The notes: generated from the letters alone by a model not told the origin. A stretch of 13,203 bases of DNA from an uncultured Acidimicrobiaceae bacterium (GCA_937868025.1 CALMLJ010000475.1:1-13203), one strand, 5' to 3'; positions 1-8,690 are shown, counted from the stretch's first letter. Numbers and translations: made by a program.

Positions 1-1
1 C

Positions 2-649
2 TGGACCGTCGCCGACCTTGCCAAGCACCTCGGCGGGGTCCACCGCTGGGCGACCCACCTCGTCGCGACGTTGGCCACCGAACGCGACCGGGCGCCGCAG
101 GACCCGACCCGGCCCGGCCCCGACGCCACGGCCGACGAGTGGGCCGACTGGCTCGCCGACGGCGGGCGCAGGCTCGTGGCCACGCTGCGAGCCGCTGATG
201 GCGCCTCCCCGGTGTGGACGTGGGGTGACGGCACCGACGTCGCGTGGTGGACCCGACGACAGCTGCACGAGACGCTCGTGCACCGCATCGACGCCCAGCA
301 GGCGGCGGGGGCCGAGTGGAGCGTCGATCCCGAGGTCGCCGTCGACGCCATCGACGAACACCTCGGCAACGTCGCGGCGTCGGCCTACTTCAGCAGCGGC
401 GTCGCCAACCTGAAGGGCGACGGATCGCTGCACCTGCACGCGACCGACACCGAGGGCGAATGGATGATCGAGCTCCGCGACGACGGGTTCGACATCAGCC
501 ACGCGCACGGCAAGGGCACCGTCGCCGCCCGGGGCGCCGCCGGGGATCTCCTCGCCGCCGTCACCAACCGCGGCACGACCGAGCCGCTCGAGGTGTTCGG
601 CGACGCCGACCTCCTCCAGTGGTGGATGACCAACTCGGCCCTCGACTGA
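2..649 (+). CDS. Maleylpyruvate isomerase-family (mycothiol-dependent, DinB-like) protein, 5' truncated
   Basis: The reading frame is open at the left edge and its last 215 residues are visible. The fragment opens with a W-T-V-A-D-L-x-x-H-L motif, typical of the N-terminal helix of the mycothiol-dependent maleylpyruvate isomerase (MDMPI/DinB-like) family. It later has E-T-L-V-H (E90 and H94 of the fragment). In this family a His from the first helix plus the E-x3-H pair bind the metal, so all three ligands appear present. The region after about residue 105 fits the MDMPI C-terminal domain. Family members use mycothiol as the thiol cofactor for isomerisation or transfer, but the substrate cannot be read from sequence. 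The mshD-like gene in this window supplies a matching cofactor pathway. Only the first few dozen residues and the start codon are missing. It converges on trpE. Confidence 0.8.
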   Translation, partial: WTVADLAKHLGGVHRWATHLVATLATERDRAPQDPTRPGPDATADEWADWLADGGRRLVATLRAADGASPVWTWGDGTDVAWWTRRQLHETLVHRIDAQQAAGAEWSVDPEVAVDAIDEHLGNVAASAYFSSGVANLKGDGSLHLHATDTEGEWMIELRDDGFDISHAHGKGTVAARGAAGDLLAAVTNRGTTEPLEVFGDADLLQWWMTNSALD

Positions 650-681
650 TCCAGGTGGCCTGATCCCGAACTCCGGCGTGG

Positions 682-741
682 AACCCGGGCCCGGCGGGTT
701 TCCCGTCGGACGTTGGCCCCCGGAGGCCAGGCCCTGGGCTC
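682..741. terminator. Possible terminator region between convergent genes
   Basis: The 90-nt gap between the isomerase-family gene (+) and trpE (-) contains a 6-bp hairpin, AACCCG at 682-687 with CGGGTT at 695-700 and a 7-nt loop, followed by TTCCC on the plus strand. A second weak structure lies at 723-741 (CCAG/CTGG core with outer GAG/CTC). Neither has a full U tract. The position suits a terminator for convergent transcription, but the structural evidence is modest. Confidence 0.3.
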
Positions 742-2296
742 AGTCCGCCGTGCCGGCGCGTTGGCGCGCCATCCGCTCGGCGGGACGCACCGCTGCAAGC
801 AGGGCCTTGGCCTTGTTGCGGGTCTCGAGCTCCTCGTCGGCGGGGACGCTGTCGGCGACGACACCGGCGCCGGCCTGGACGCTGGCGCGGTACGGCCGTG
901 CAGCCGGGGACCCGTCGGGAGCCGCGGTGTCGACGATCATCGTGCGGATCGCGATGGCAGTGTCGATGTTGCCCGAGAAGTCGAGGTACCCGACGACCCC
1001 GGCGTAGGGCCCCCGCTTGGTCGGTTCGAGCGAATCGATGATCTCCATGGCCCGAACCTTCGGTGCCCCCGACACCGTGCCGGCCGGCAGCGTGGCCCGC
1101 AGCACGTCGATGGGCGTCCGGCCCGCCGCCAGCTCACCCGACACCTGGGAGGTGAGGTGCATGACGTGGCTGAACCGTTCGAGCGTCATCATCTCGTCGA
1201 CCTGGCACGTGCCGAACTCGACGACGCGGCCCACGTCGTTGCGGGCGAGGTCGACGAGCATGATGTGCTCGGCGCGCTCCTTGGGGTGCTCGAGCAACTC
1301 GGCGGCCAGCTTGCGGTCGTGCTCGTCGGTCGTACCCCGGAACCGGGTGCCGGCGATGGGACGGGAGATGACCCGGCCACCGAGCAGCTGCACCATCGGC
1401 TCGGGCGAGCACCCCACGAGACACAGCTCGGGTTCCCGGATGAAGTACATGTACGGCGACGGATTGATCTGCCGCAGGACCCGGTAGACGTCGAACGGGT
1501 CGGCGTCGAGATCGAAGTCGAAGCGCTGGGCCAGCACCACCTGGAAGATGTCGCCGGCACGGATGTGTTCCTTGGCGATCTCGACCGCCGCCTCGTACTG
1601 ACCGGCGCCCATCGACGACGTGACGTCGGGCAGATCGTCGGAGCGGTCGGGCGGCGACACCATCGGTTCGTCGATCGGCGTGGCCCCGTCCGCGGCCATG
1701 GCATCGATGCGGTCGACGGCGATGGTGTAGAGCTCGTTCAGCTCGTCGTCGGTGGCACCGTCGGGCACGAACACGTTCGAGATCAGGATCGCCCGCTGCG
1801 ACCAGTGGTCGAGGGCGACCAGGTCGCCGATCACCGAAACGACCGCGTCGGGCCAGCCCCGATCGTCGGTCGGGACGTCGGGGAGGTGCTCGACCTCGCG
1901 CACCACGTCGTAGCCGAGGAACCCGACCACCCCGGAATGGAGGGGCGGCAACGACTCGTCGGGCTCGGCCCGGTACGCGTCGAGCAGCTGCTGGACCGTG
2001 GCGAGCATGCCGCCGGACACGTCGAGATCGGCGGGGAGATCGCCGGCGGTCGTGATCACGCCGCCCTTGCTGACGATGCGCGCCCGGGGCGAACGCCCGG
2101 CGAACGACCAACGGCTCCAACGACCACCGTGGTCGACCGACTCGAGCAGGAACCCACTCTCCTGGCCCGCGCACAGGCGCCCGAACACCGCGACGGGGGT
2201 GACCTGGTCGGCGAGCAGTTCCCGACGGACCGGAACGACGCTGGCGCGGCGCGCCGCGGCGCGGAACTCGTCGAGGCTCGGGATGACGTCAGTCAT
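740..2296 (-). CDS. trpE: Anthranilate synthase component I
   Basis: TrpE converts chorismate, with ammonia from the glutaminase subunit, to anthranilate, the first step of tryptophan synthesis. At 518 aa it is the usual length. Visible landmarks: the N-terminal LLES motif (50-53) of the tryptophan feedback site, QVVLAQRF (252-259), NPSPYMYF (278-285), RPIAGTR (312-318), the DLARND metal-site block (349-354), [12 protein letters not shown] (402-413), GYLDF (436-440) and AGAGVVADS (475-483). The LLES and NPSPYMYF elements argue for TrpE rather than PabB or a salicylate synthase. I place the start at the ATG at 2294-2296, which overlaps the hisI stop by 8 nt and gives the expected N-terminus [11 protein letters not shown]; another ATG lies 18 nt upstream. 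It is the last gene of the his operon, so it is probably translationally coupled to hisI. Feedback-sensitive control by Trp is inferred from LLES. Confidence 0.95.
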   Translation of the reverse strand: MTDVIPSLDEFRAAARRASVVPVRRELLADQVTPVAVFGRLCAGQESGFLLESVDHGGRWSRWSFAGRSPRARIVSKGGVITTAGDLPADLDVSGGMLATVQQLLDAYRAEPDESLPPLHSGVVGFLGYDVVREVEHLPDVPTDDRGWPDAVVSVIGDLVALDHWSQRAILISNVFVPDGATDDELNELYTIAVDRIDAMAADGATPIDEPMVSPPDRSDDLPDVTSSMGAGQYEAAVEIAKEHIRAGDIFQVVLAQRFDFDLDADPFDVYRVLRQINPSPYMYFIREPELCLVGCSPEPMVQLLGGRVISRPIAGTRFRGTTDEHDRKLAAELLEHPKERAEHIMLVDLARNDVGRVVEFGTCQVDEMMTLERFSHVMHLTSQVSGELAAGRTPIDVLRATLPAGTVSGAPKVRAMEIIDSLEPTKRGPYAGVVGYLDFSGNIDTAIAIRTMIVDTAAPDGSPAARPYRASVQAGAGVVADSVPADEELETRNKAKALLAAVRPAERMARQRAGTAD

Positions 2297-2693
2297 TGCC
2301 CGCGGCGGTGCCATCGCTGCCGACGGCAGTGCCACCGCCGAAGCTCCGGAAGAAACAGCTGTAGGCGCCGGTGTGGCACGCACCCTTGCCTTCCTGCTCG
2401 ACCTTGAACAGCAACGTGTCGCCGTCGCAGTCGTAGTACGCCTCGCGGATGAACTGGCGGTCGCCCGACGTGTCGCCCTTGCGCCACACCTCCTGGCGGC
2501 TGCGGGACCAGAAGACCGTGCGCCCCTGATCGAGGCTCATCTGCAGCGTCTCGGCGTTCATCCACGCCATCATGAGGATCTCGTTGGTGGCGATGTCCTG
2601 CACGATGGCGGCGACGAGGCCGTCGGAGTTGTAGGTCACGGCGGCCAGCTCGTCGGGAGCGGCGGTGATGGGGGTCGTGGCGATCTCGGTCAT
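2289..2693 (-). CDS. hisI: Phosphoribosyl-AMP cyclohydrolase
   Basis: HisI opens the purine ring of phosphoribosyl-AMP in the third step of histidine synthesis. At 134 aa this is the single-domain form, with no fused HisE pyrophosphohydrolase. Diagnostic motifs are present: FWSRSR followed by KGDTSG (about 61-77), the D-C-D-G-D metal-binding motif (88-92) and the zinc cysteines in ACHTGAYSC (C106, C113), with C89 as third ligand. The ATG at 2691-2693 gives a normal N-terminus. There are 32 nt between it and the upstream GroES-like stop and no strong Shine-Dalgarno. The last 8 nt overlap trpE. The C-terminus ends in a Gly/Ala-rich tail (from about 119) beyond the conserved core. Confidence 0.95.
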   Translation of the reverse strand: MTEIATTPITAAPDELAAVTYNSDGLVAAIVQDIATNEILMMAWMNAETLQMSLDQGRTVFWSRSRQEVWRKGDTSGDRQFIREAYYDCDGDTLLFKVEQEGKGACHTGAYSCFFRSFGGGTAVGSDGTAAGND

Positions 2694-2725
2694 GGTGGGA
2701 GTCTCGTTCAGTGGTGGTGCTGGTT

Positions 2726-3130
2726 TCACAGATATAGGCCGGTGCTGCCCAATTCGAGGCGTTCGGCGGCGACGGCGTGCACGTCGCGTTCGCGCAGGAT
2801 GATGAACAGGTCGCCGCTGACCTCGACCTCGGACAGGTCGGACGGATCGAACAGGACCTGATCGCCGACCTCGACGTTGCGCACGGCGGGACCGACGGCC
2901 TTGACCTCGGCCCAGCTCAGGCGCTTGCCGAGCTGCGCGGTGGCCGGGATCAGGATGCCGCCGGTGGAGCGACGCTCGCCCTCGGCAGCGTCGAGCTGCA
3001 CCATGATGCGGTCCTGCAGCATCTTGATGGGGAGCTTGTCGTGGCGGCCCATCGGCTTGGCGGCCGTCGCTGCGGGCGGGACGGTGTCGTCGCCCGGTTC
3101 GGGGACGGTCGTTTCGAGGGGTGATGTCAC
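2726..3130 (-). CDS. GroES-like co-chaperonin paralogue embedded in the his operon
   Basis: Residues about 38-121 form a Cpn10/GroES domain: QDRIMVQLD at the start, a mobile-loop-like stretch with G-G-I-L-I-P (57-62), the A-V-G-P turn (78-81), V-E-V-G-D-Q-V-L-F (86-94), and L-F-I-I-L-R-E-R-D near the end. The hydrophobic I-L-I triplet sits where GroES carries the I-V-L that docks on GroEL. It differs from housekeeping GroES by a Pro/Thr/Ala-rich N-terminal extension of about 35 aa and a C-terminal extension ending S-T-G-L-Y-L. I recall this ending from a second GroES type in Actinobacteria, but could not check it. The GTG at 3128-3130 lies 9 nt after hisF; internal ATGs at M27 and M37 could give a GroES-sized product, and no start has a good ribosome site. 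It is cotranscribed with histidine genes. Its function there, and whether it binds GroEL, are unknown. Confidence 0.85.
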   Translation of the reverse strand: MTSPLETTVPEPGDDTVPPAATAAKPMGRHDKLPIKMLQDRIMVQLDAAEGERRSTGGILIPATAQLGKRLSWAEVKAVGPAVRNVEVGDQVLFDPSDLSEVEVSGDLFIILRERDVHAVAAERLELGSTGLYL

Positions 3131-3139
3131 GGCGCCAGG

Positions 3140-3906
<767 letters not shown>

Positions 3907-3910
<4 letters not shown>

Positions 3911-4656
3911 CGCGCCCCCACCGCCGACAGTGCGTCGGTCAGGGTGAATGCCCCCTCGTACAGGGCTCGGCCCATGATGACGCCGGCGAGGCGCGAGCCG
4001 TCGACGGCGAGGGCGTCCAGCTCGGTGACGTGATCGATCGTTCCGACCCCGCCCGATGCGATCACGCCCGGCGCGTCGGGCCCGAAGGGTGACAGCGCCG
4101 CCAGCACGGAGCTCAGCTGTTCGATCGACGGACCTTCGAGGGTGCCGTCGCGGGCGATCTCGGTCACCACGAACGCCGCGACCCCGGCATCGGCGAACCG
4201 GGTGGCGACGGTCGTCAGGTCGAGACCGGAGCTGACCTCCCAGCCGTGCGCGGCGAGGTCGCTGCCGCGGGCGTCGAGTCCGACGGCCACGGGTTGGCGG
4301 GCGGCGACGGCGTCGACCAGTTCGGGCTGTTCGAGTGCGGCGGTGCCGATGACGACCCGGCTGACACCGGCGTCCGCCAGCGCCGCGGCGGCGTCGACGG
4401 TGCGGACGCCACCGCCCGACTGCACGGGCACGTCGACCGCTGCGCAGATGGCGGCGATCACCTCACGATTGGTGGCCTCGCCCGAGCGTGCGGCGTCGAG
4501 GTCGACGACGTGGATCCACGGCGCGCCGGCGTCGGCGAAGGCACGGGCCTGGCTCACGGGGTCGTCGCCGTAGTGCGTTTCGCGGTCGTAGTCGCCCTGG
4601 TAGAGGCGGACACAGCGGCCGCCACGCAGGTCGATGGCGGGGTACAGATCGATCAT
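3907..4656 (-). CDS. hisA: ProFAR isomerase (HisA; could be bifunctional PriA)
   Basis: HisA isomerises ProFAR to PRFAR in histidine synthesis. The 249-aa barrel has general acid/base aspartates D9 (in [19 protein letters not shown]) and D128 (in AVGLDARG), and phosphate loops at QSGGGVRT (79-86) and ASGGVGT (200-206). Many actinobacteria lack trpF and use this protein (then called PriA) for phosphoribosylanthranilate isomerisation too. The [14 protein letters not shown] loop looks more like classical HisA than mycobacterial PriA, but sequence alone does not settle it. The ATG at 4654-4656 lies 13 nt after the hisH stop. The hisA stop overlaps the hisF start. Confidence 0.94.
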
Positions 4657-4669
4657 GGCGTCCTTCGGG

Positions 4670-5281
4670 TCACGTCTGCTCGCCGGCCCAGGTGAGGAAG
4701 TTGCGGAGGATGGTGAGGCCGGCGTCGGCCGACTTCTCGGGGTGGAACTGGGTGGCCCACACGTTGTCGCGGGCGACCGCGGCGGTGACGTCGATGCCGT
4801 AGTCGCAGGTGGCGACGACCTCGTCGCCACCTTCGGCGGCGTAGCTGTGCACGAAGTAGACCCACGGGTCGACCAGGCCGCGCAGCATCGGGTGGTCGGG
4901 ATCCTTCGCGACCAGGCGGTTCCACTGCATCTGCGGGCGCTTGACCGTGGCCGGCAGGAGGTGGATCGGCAGATCGAAGATCGCGAGCCCCTCGGCGCCC
5001 GGGTCCTCGTCGGAGCTGGCGTACATCATCTGCATGCCGACGCAGATGCCCATGAACGGGCGGCCGGACGCGACGACGTCGAGTGCGACGCTGTCGAGCC
5101 CGCAGGCCCGCAGCGCGTCCATGCAGGCGCCGAACGCTCCGACGCCGGGGAGGACGACCGCATCGGCGGCTTCGATGTCGCCGAGGTCGGCGGTGAGTCG
5201 GGCGTCGGCACCGACGTGTTCGAACGCCTTCTGCGCCGACCGCAGGTTGCCGATGCCGTAGTCGAGGACGGCCAGCTTCAC
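4670..5281 (-). CDS. hisH: Imidazole glycerol phosphate synthase, glutaminase subunit
   Basis: HisH is the class I glutamine amidotransferase that releases ammonia from glutamine and channels it to HisF. The 203-aa protein carries the full triad: C80 in MGICVGMQ, and H180 and E182 in QFHPEKS. The oxyanion-side PGVG lies at 45-48. The start is a choice among three GTG codons (5281, 5287, 5290). The 5281 GTG gives VKLAVLDYGIGNLRS, the family N-terminus. A GAGGG ribosome-binding sequence at 5295-5299 is 13 nt from that codon but 7 nt from the one at 5287, so the protein may carry two or three extra residues. Unlike its operon neighbours it is separated from the upstream gene by 85 nt, filled by a long inverted repeat. 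Confidence 0.95.
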   Translation of the reverse strand: MKLAVLDYGIGNLRSAQKAFEHVGADARLTADLGDIEAADAVVLPGVGAFGACMDALRACGLDSVALDVVASGRPFMGICVGMQMMYASSDEDPGAEGLAIFDLPIHLLPATVKRPQMQWNRLVAKDPDHPMLRGLVDPWVYFVHSYAAEGGDEVVATCDYGIDVTAAVARDNVWATQFHPEKSADAGLTILRNFLTWAGEQT

Positions 5282-5300
5282 GAGCACCACCCCACCCTCA

Positions 5301-5354
5301 GGGTTTTGTGGTGCGAGGTGCGACGCAGGTGTCGCTCCTCGCAGCACAAAACCC
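5301..5354. repeat. Long imperfect inverted repeat between hisB and hisH
   Basis: Two 24-nt arms, 5301-5324 and 5331-5354, are complementary at 22 of 24 positions and separated by a 6-nt loop (GCAGGT). The outer ends are GGGTTTTGTG and CACAAAACCC, so the transcript would fold into a very stable hairpin. It begins 12 nt after the hisB stop and ends just upstream of the hisH ribosome-binding sequence. It is the only sizeable non-coding DNA inside the operon. It could be a dispersed REP-type palindrome, an mRNA stability or processing element, or a partial terminator. No long U run follows it on the minus strand, so full termination is unlikely. Confidence 0.85.
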
Positions 5355-5366
5355 CCGGGGCGCGGC

Positions 5367-5957
5367 TCACAGGACGCCCTTGGTGGACGGGAGGGCTGTG
5401 CCCTCGACTCGGACGGCGTCGCGGATGCAGCGAGCGACCCCCTTGAACGTCGCCTCGATCACGTGGTGCGTGTTCGTGCCCCCCTTGCGGGTCACGTGGA
5501 GCGTGACGTGGGCGGCGTCGACGAACGAGCGGAAGAAGTGCTCGGCCATCTCGGGGTTGAACGGCGGGGTCCCGAGCGGCAGCACCTCACCGAACGGCAC
5601 GTCGTAGACGAGGTAGGGGCGGCCCGACAGGTCGAGCGCGACCTCGATCAGCGCCTCGTCGAGCGGGAAGAGACCGGACGCGAACCGACGCACCCCGGCC
5701 TTGTCGCCGAGCGCCTCGCGGAACGTCTCACCGAGCAGGATGCCGACGTCCTCGACGGTGTGGTGCCCGTCGACGTGAAGGTCACCGGTGGCGTGCACCG
5801 TCAGGTTCATGCCGCCGTGCCGACCGAGCTGGTCGAGCATGTGGTCGAAGAACGGGAGTCCGGTGGCGATGTCGTTGGTGCCGTCACCGTCGACCTCGAC
5901 CGTGATCGAGATGTCGGTTTCCTTGGTGGTGCGGCTACGGGAGGCGCTGCGTGTCAT
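5367..5957 (-). CDS. hisB: Imidazoleglycerol-phosphate dehydratase
   Basis: HisB dehydrates imidazole glycerol phosphate to imidazole acetol phosphate using two manganese ions. This is the single-function form (196 aa), without the histidinol-phosphatase domain found in enterobacteria. Metal-binding motifs are complete: F-F-D-H-M-L (36-41) with H47 in LGRHG, H-H-T-V-E-D (65-70), E-H-F-F (139-142), and the C-terminal N-T-H-H-V-I-E repeat of the half-domain (162-168). The ATG at 5955-5957 overlaps the hisC stop by 4 nt (ATGA). The stop is followed by the long hairpin that separates it from hisH. Confidence 0.96.
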   Translation of the reverse strand: MTRSASRSRTTKETDISITVEVDGDGTNDIATGLPFFDHMLDQLGRHGGMNLTVHATGDLHVDGHHTVEDVGILLGETFREALGDKAGVRRFASGLFPLDEALIEVALDLSGRPYLVYDVPFGEVLPLGTPPFNPEMAEHFFRSFVDAAHVTLHVTRKGGTNTHHVIEATFKGVARCIRDAVRVEGTALPSTKGVL

Positions 5958-7030
5958 GAGGGCTCCAGGCTCGCAGCCAGCGCTGCGAGGAACTCGGTGT
6001 TCTCGTCGGGGGTGCCGAGCGTGAGGCGAAGACAGTCGTCGAGGCGGGGCCACGACGCGCAGTTGCGCACCAGGATCGAGCGGTCGACGAGATCCTGCCA
6101 GACCTCCTGGCCGGGGCGGTGACGAGGACGCAGGAGGATGAAGTTGGCACCCGACGGCCAGTGGTCGACGTCGAGGTCGTCGAGCGCCGCGGCCACCCGG
6201 CCGCGTTCCTCGACCAGCGTGGCGACGCGGGCCCGCATCTCGTCGAGGTAGTCGAGGGCGATGGTGCCGGCGATCTGCTTGGCGGCGTCGAGGTGGTACG
6301 GCAGCACCACCTTGTCGAGTTCCTCGACGACCCAGGCCGGCGCAATGCCGTACCCGAGTCGGGCAGCCGCCATCGACCAGGTCTTGGAGTACGTGCGCGA
6401 CACGACGAGCGAGTTGGCGTCGTCGACGAGCTCGAGCGCCGACCACGGGGCGAACTGGCCGTACGCCTCGTCGACGACGAGGAGGCCGTCGACGGCGTGC
6501 ACCAGGTCGAGCACGGTGCGGATCGTCGCCTCGGTCTCGATGACCCCCGTCGGGTTGTTGGGCGAGCACAGGAACGTGACGGCGGGCCGCTCGGACTCGA
6601 TGAGCCGGGCGACGACGTCGAGGTCGAGACCGAAGTCGTCGGTGCGCTCCCCCTCCACGACCCGGGTGCCGACCAGCCGGGAGATGTGGCCGTGGAGCGC
6701 GTAGGTGGGTTCGAACGTGAGGGCGGTGCGACCGGCCCCGCCGTACGCGAGCATCACCGTCTGCAGCACCTCGTTCGACCCGTTGGCCGCGAACACCTGG
6801 GCCGGAGCGACTCTCTCGACCTCGGCGATGCGAGCGCGCAGGCCGGCCGCGTCGCGGCTCGGGTAGCGGTGCCAGGCGATGTCGGCGGTCGCCGCGGCGA
6901 CACGCTCGCGGAACTCGGCGGGTGGCGGCTCGGGAGCCTCGTTGGTGTTGAGGCGAATGGCGACGTCGAGCTGGGGCGAGTGGTAGCCCGACATCATCGC
7001 GATGTCGTCGCGGACCTGGGGGCGGGCCAT
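5954..7030 (-). CDS. hisC: Histidinol-phosphate aminotransferase
   Basis: HisC is a PLP-dependent fold-type I aminotransferase that transfers the amino group of glutamate to imidazole acetol phosphate. At 358 aa it is full length. It shows the LNTNE N-terminal signature (27-31), A-N-G-S-N-E-V-L (82-89) for PLP phosphate contact, S-P-N-N-P-T-G (156-162), D-E-A-Y (187-190), the Schiff-base lysine K216 in SRTYSKTWSMA, R224 in ARLGYG, and the substrate-carboxylate arginine R335 in CLRLTLG. The ATG at 7028-7030 shares one base with the hisD stop (TGATG), so translation is probably coupled. A role on aromatic amino acids as well is possible for this family, but the operon context argues for histidine. 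Confidence 0.96.
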   Translation of the reverse strand: MARPQVRDDIAMMSGYHSPQLDVAIRLNTNEAPEPPPAEFRERVAAATADIAWHRYPSRDAAGLRARIAEVERVAPAQVFAANGSNEVLQTVMLAYGGAGRTALTFEPTYALHGHISRLVGTRVVEGERTDDFGLDLDVVARLIESERPAVTFLCSPNNPTGVIETEATIRTVLDLVHAVDGLLVVDEAYGQFAPWSALELVDDANSLVVSRTYSKTWSMAAARLGYGIAPAWVVEELDKVVLPYHLDAAKQIAGTIALDYLDEMRARVATLVEERGRVAAALDDLDVDHWPSGANFILLRPRHRPGQEVWQDLVDRSILVRNCASWPRLDDCLRLTLGTPDENTEFLAALAASLEPS

Positions 7031-8343
7031 CAGCGGGCCCCCGGGTCGGTCGTGCCCTCGAACGCCTCGCGACGCAGGCGGGCCGACAGCGCGTGGGCGT
7101 CGAGGCCCTCGGCCGTCGCGAACGCCTCGACGGCGGGCGCCAACGCCGCGGCCTCGGCCGGCGAGAAGGTGATGACGTGGTGGTGCTTCTGGAAGTCACC
7201 GACGGTGAGCGCCGAGCTGAAGCGGGCCGTGCCGTCGGTGGGGAGCACGTGCGACGGTCCAGCCACGTAGTCGCCCAACGACGCGGGTGACCAGGGTCCA
7301 CAGAAGATTGCGCCCGCGTTCCGGACCGACGGCACCAGGGCCTCGGGGTCGGAGGTCATCAGCTGCAGGTGCTCGGGCGCGATGGCGTTGGCGACCTCCA
7401 TGGCCTGCGCCTCGTCGCGGCACACGACGGCGTACCCGGCGACGGCGAGGGTCGACTCGATCTCGGCGCGCCGTGGCGATTCGGTGGTGATGCGGGCCAC
7501 CTCGGCGCTGACGGAGTCGGCGACCGTGTCGTCCCAACAGACCAGCCAGGCGAGGCCGTCGGGCCCGTGCTCGGCCTGCACGACCACGTCGACGGCGGCG
7601 AAGCTCGGGGGTGCCGAGTGATCTGCCACCACGACGATCTCGCTCGGGCCGGCGAAGGCCGAGGCGATGCCCACGACCTCGGCGACCTCGCGCTTGGCGA
7701 TGGCGACGTACTTGTTGCCGGGACCACAGATGACGTCGACCTTGGCGACCGATTCGGTGCCGTAGGCCAACGCCCCGATCGCCTGCGCACCGCCGATGGC
7801 GTACACCTCGTCGACGCCGGCGACCGCGCACGCGGCCAGGGTCACGTCGACGATCGCCCCGGTCGTCCGGTCGGGGGGAACGCACACGACGACCTGACCG
7901 ACCCCGGCCACCTTGGCGGGGATCGCGGTCATGAGCACCGTCGACGGATACGCGGCCCGCCCACCCGGCACGTAGCACCCGGCCCGGTCGACGGGTACGG
8001 CAAAGCTGCGGATCGTGCCGCCGTCGACGTAGCTGGTCGGATCGTGCAGCTGAGTGCGGTGGAACGCCTCGATGCGGCCGGCGGCGACGTGGAGGGCGTC
8101 GCGGACATCGGCGGGGATCCGTTCGAGCGCCGCCGCGATGTCGGCAGGGTCGACCCGGAGGGTGTCGAGGTCGATGCCGTCGAACTCCTTCGTGTACCGG
8201 TGGAGCGCGGCGTCGCCGTCGGCACGGACGGCAGCGAGGATCGAGCGCACGGCAGCGACGGGGCCGTCCGACGCGACCTCGGGCCGGGGCAGGTGGGTGG
8301 TCACGTCGCCCTCGATGGCGCGCAGGTCGAGACGGTTCAACAC
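7030..8343 (-). CDS. hisD: Histidinol dehydrogenase
   Basis: HisD performs the last two NAD-dependent oxidations, histidinol to histidinal to histidine. Counting from the GTG at 8341-8343 the protein has 437 aa. Zinc ligands are Q256 and H259 (in VVQAEHG), D358 (in LGDYVAGPSH) and H417 (in LDAH); the catalytic pair is E324-H325 in APEHLQL. The NAD-site block DRAGCYVPGGRAAYPSTVLM is intact. I prefer the GTG at 8343 because VLNRLDLR matches the M-L-x-R-x-D-L-R start of actinobacterial HisD, and a TAGCGT -10 box lies 7 nt upstream. A GTG at 8352 would add three residues but lies partly inside that box. It is the first gene of the operon. Confidence 0.95.
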   Translation of the reverse strand: MLNRLDLRAIEGDVTTHLPRPEVASDGPVAAVRSILAAVRADGDAALHRYTKEFDGIDLDTLRVDPADIAAALERIPADVRDALHVAAGRIEAFHRTQLHDPTSYVDGGTIRSFAVPVDRAGCYVPGGRAAYPSTVLMTAIPAKVAGVGQVVVCVPPDRTTGAIVDVTLAACAVAGVDEVYAIGGAQAIGALAYGTESVAKVDVICGPGNKYVAIAKREVAEVVGIASAFAGPSEIVVVADHSAPPSFAAVDVVVQAEHGPDGLAWLVCWDDTVADSVSAEVARITTESPRRAEIESTLAVAGYAVVCRDEAQAMEVANAIAPEHLQLMTSDPEALVPSVRNAGAIFCGPWSPASLGDYVAGPSHVLPTDGTARFSSALTVGDFQKHHHVITFSPAEAAALAPAVEAFATAEGLDAHALSARLRREAFEGTTDPGAR

Positions 8344-8350
8344 GGTCCGC

Positions 8351-8356
8351 ACGCTA
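8351..8356 (-). promoter_or_regulatory. -10 box of the his operon, leaderless arrangement
   Basis: On the minus strand TAGCGT (TANNNT type) is followed by seven bases and then the GTG at 8343, so transcription would begin at or next to the start codon. I see no purine-rich ribosome site before that GTG and no convincing -35. Just upstream, CCGCC (8361-8365) and GGCGG (8371-8375) form a 5-bp inverted repeat with a 5-nt spacer, a weak operator candidate. Confidence 0.45.
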
Positions 8357-8408
8357 CCGTCCGCCCGAACGGCGGCCAGAATCAGTTACCGCTGCTAGAC
8401 AGGCGGAG

Positions 8409-8606
8409 ATGAGCTCAGCCGCCGAACTCTCCTCCGCAGCGTCCTCGCTGGACCAGCTGGTGCACCGCATCGGTCGGGCCGTCGACGAGTTCACCGGCAG
8501 CAACGACGAGGATCTCACCCTCGGGCTCATGGAGGTGGAGCGCTCGCTCAAGACGGCGAGCCGCCGCCTCGAACGCCTCGTCAAAGAGCTTCGCGCCCGC
8601 CAGTAA
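8409..8606 (+). CDS. Small helical protein of unknown function
   Basis: This 65-aa protein is not recognised. It starts at an ATG and ends in TAA. After a Ser/Ala-rich N-terminus (1-13) it appears to form two amphipathic helices (about 14-29 and 36-63) joined by a polar turn, GSNDED. The C-terminal helix is rich in Arg, Lys and Glu with leucines at coiled-coil-like spacing. There is no signal peptide, membrane segment or cysteine. A purine-rich AGGCGGAG abuts the ATG, closer than usual for a ribosome site. It is transcribed away from hisD. Codon use matches the neighbours (third positions mostly G or C), which supports real coding. A resemblance to the exonuclease VII small subunit was considered, but the motifs do not fit. 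Confidence 0.6.
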   Translation: MSSAAELSSAASSLDQLVHRIGRAVDEFTGSNDEDLTLGLMEVERSLKTASRRLERLVKELRARQ

Positions 8607-8690
8607 CGCGTGTCGCTTCCGTCACGGCGGCTCGCGAACGCTGCGTTTCGGTGGTGCGCGTCATGGCTCGAGCAGGGTCGAACTTGCCGG

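Noticed and set aside
713..2407. A 564-codon open frame on the plus strand across trpE.
   Set aside because: It is antisense to a complete, motif-rich trpE. Its Asp/Gly/Val/His-rich composition is the usual mirror image of a high-GC gene.
5367..7301. Open frame extending hisB far upstream through hisC.
   Set aside because: The upstream part is an Arg/Pro-rich out-of-frame reading of hisC. hisB starts at the ATG overlapping the hisC stop.
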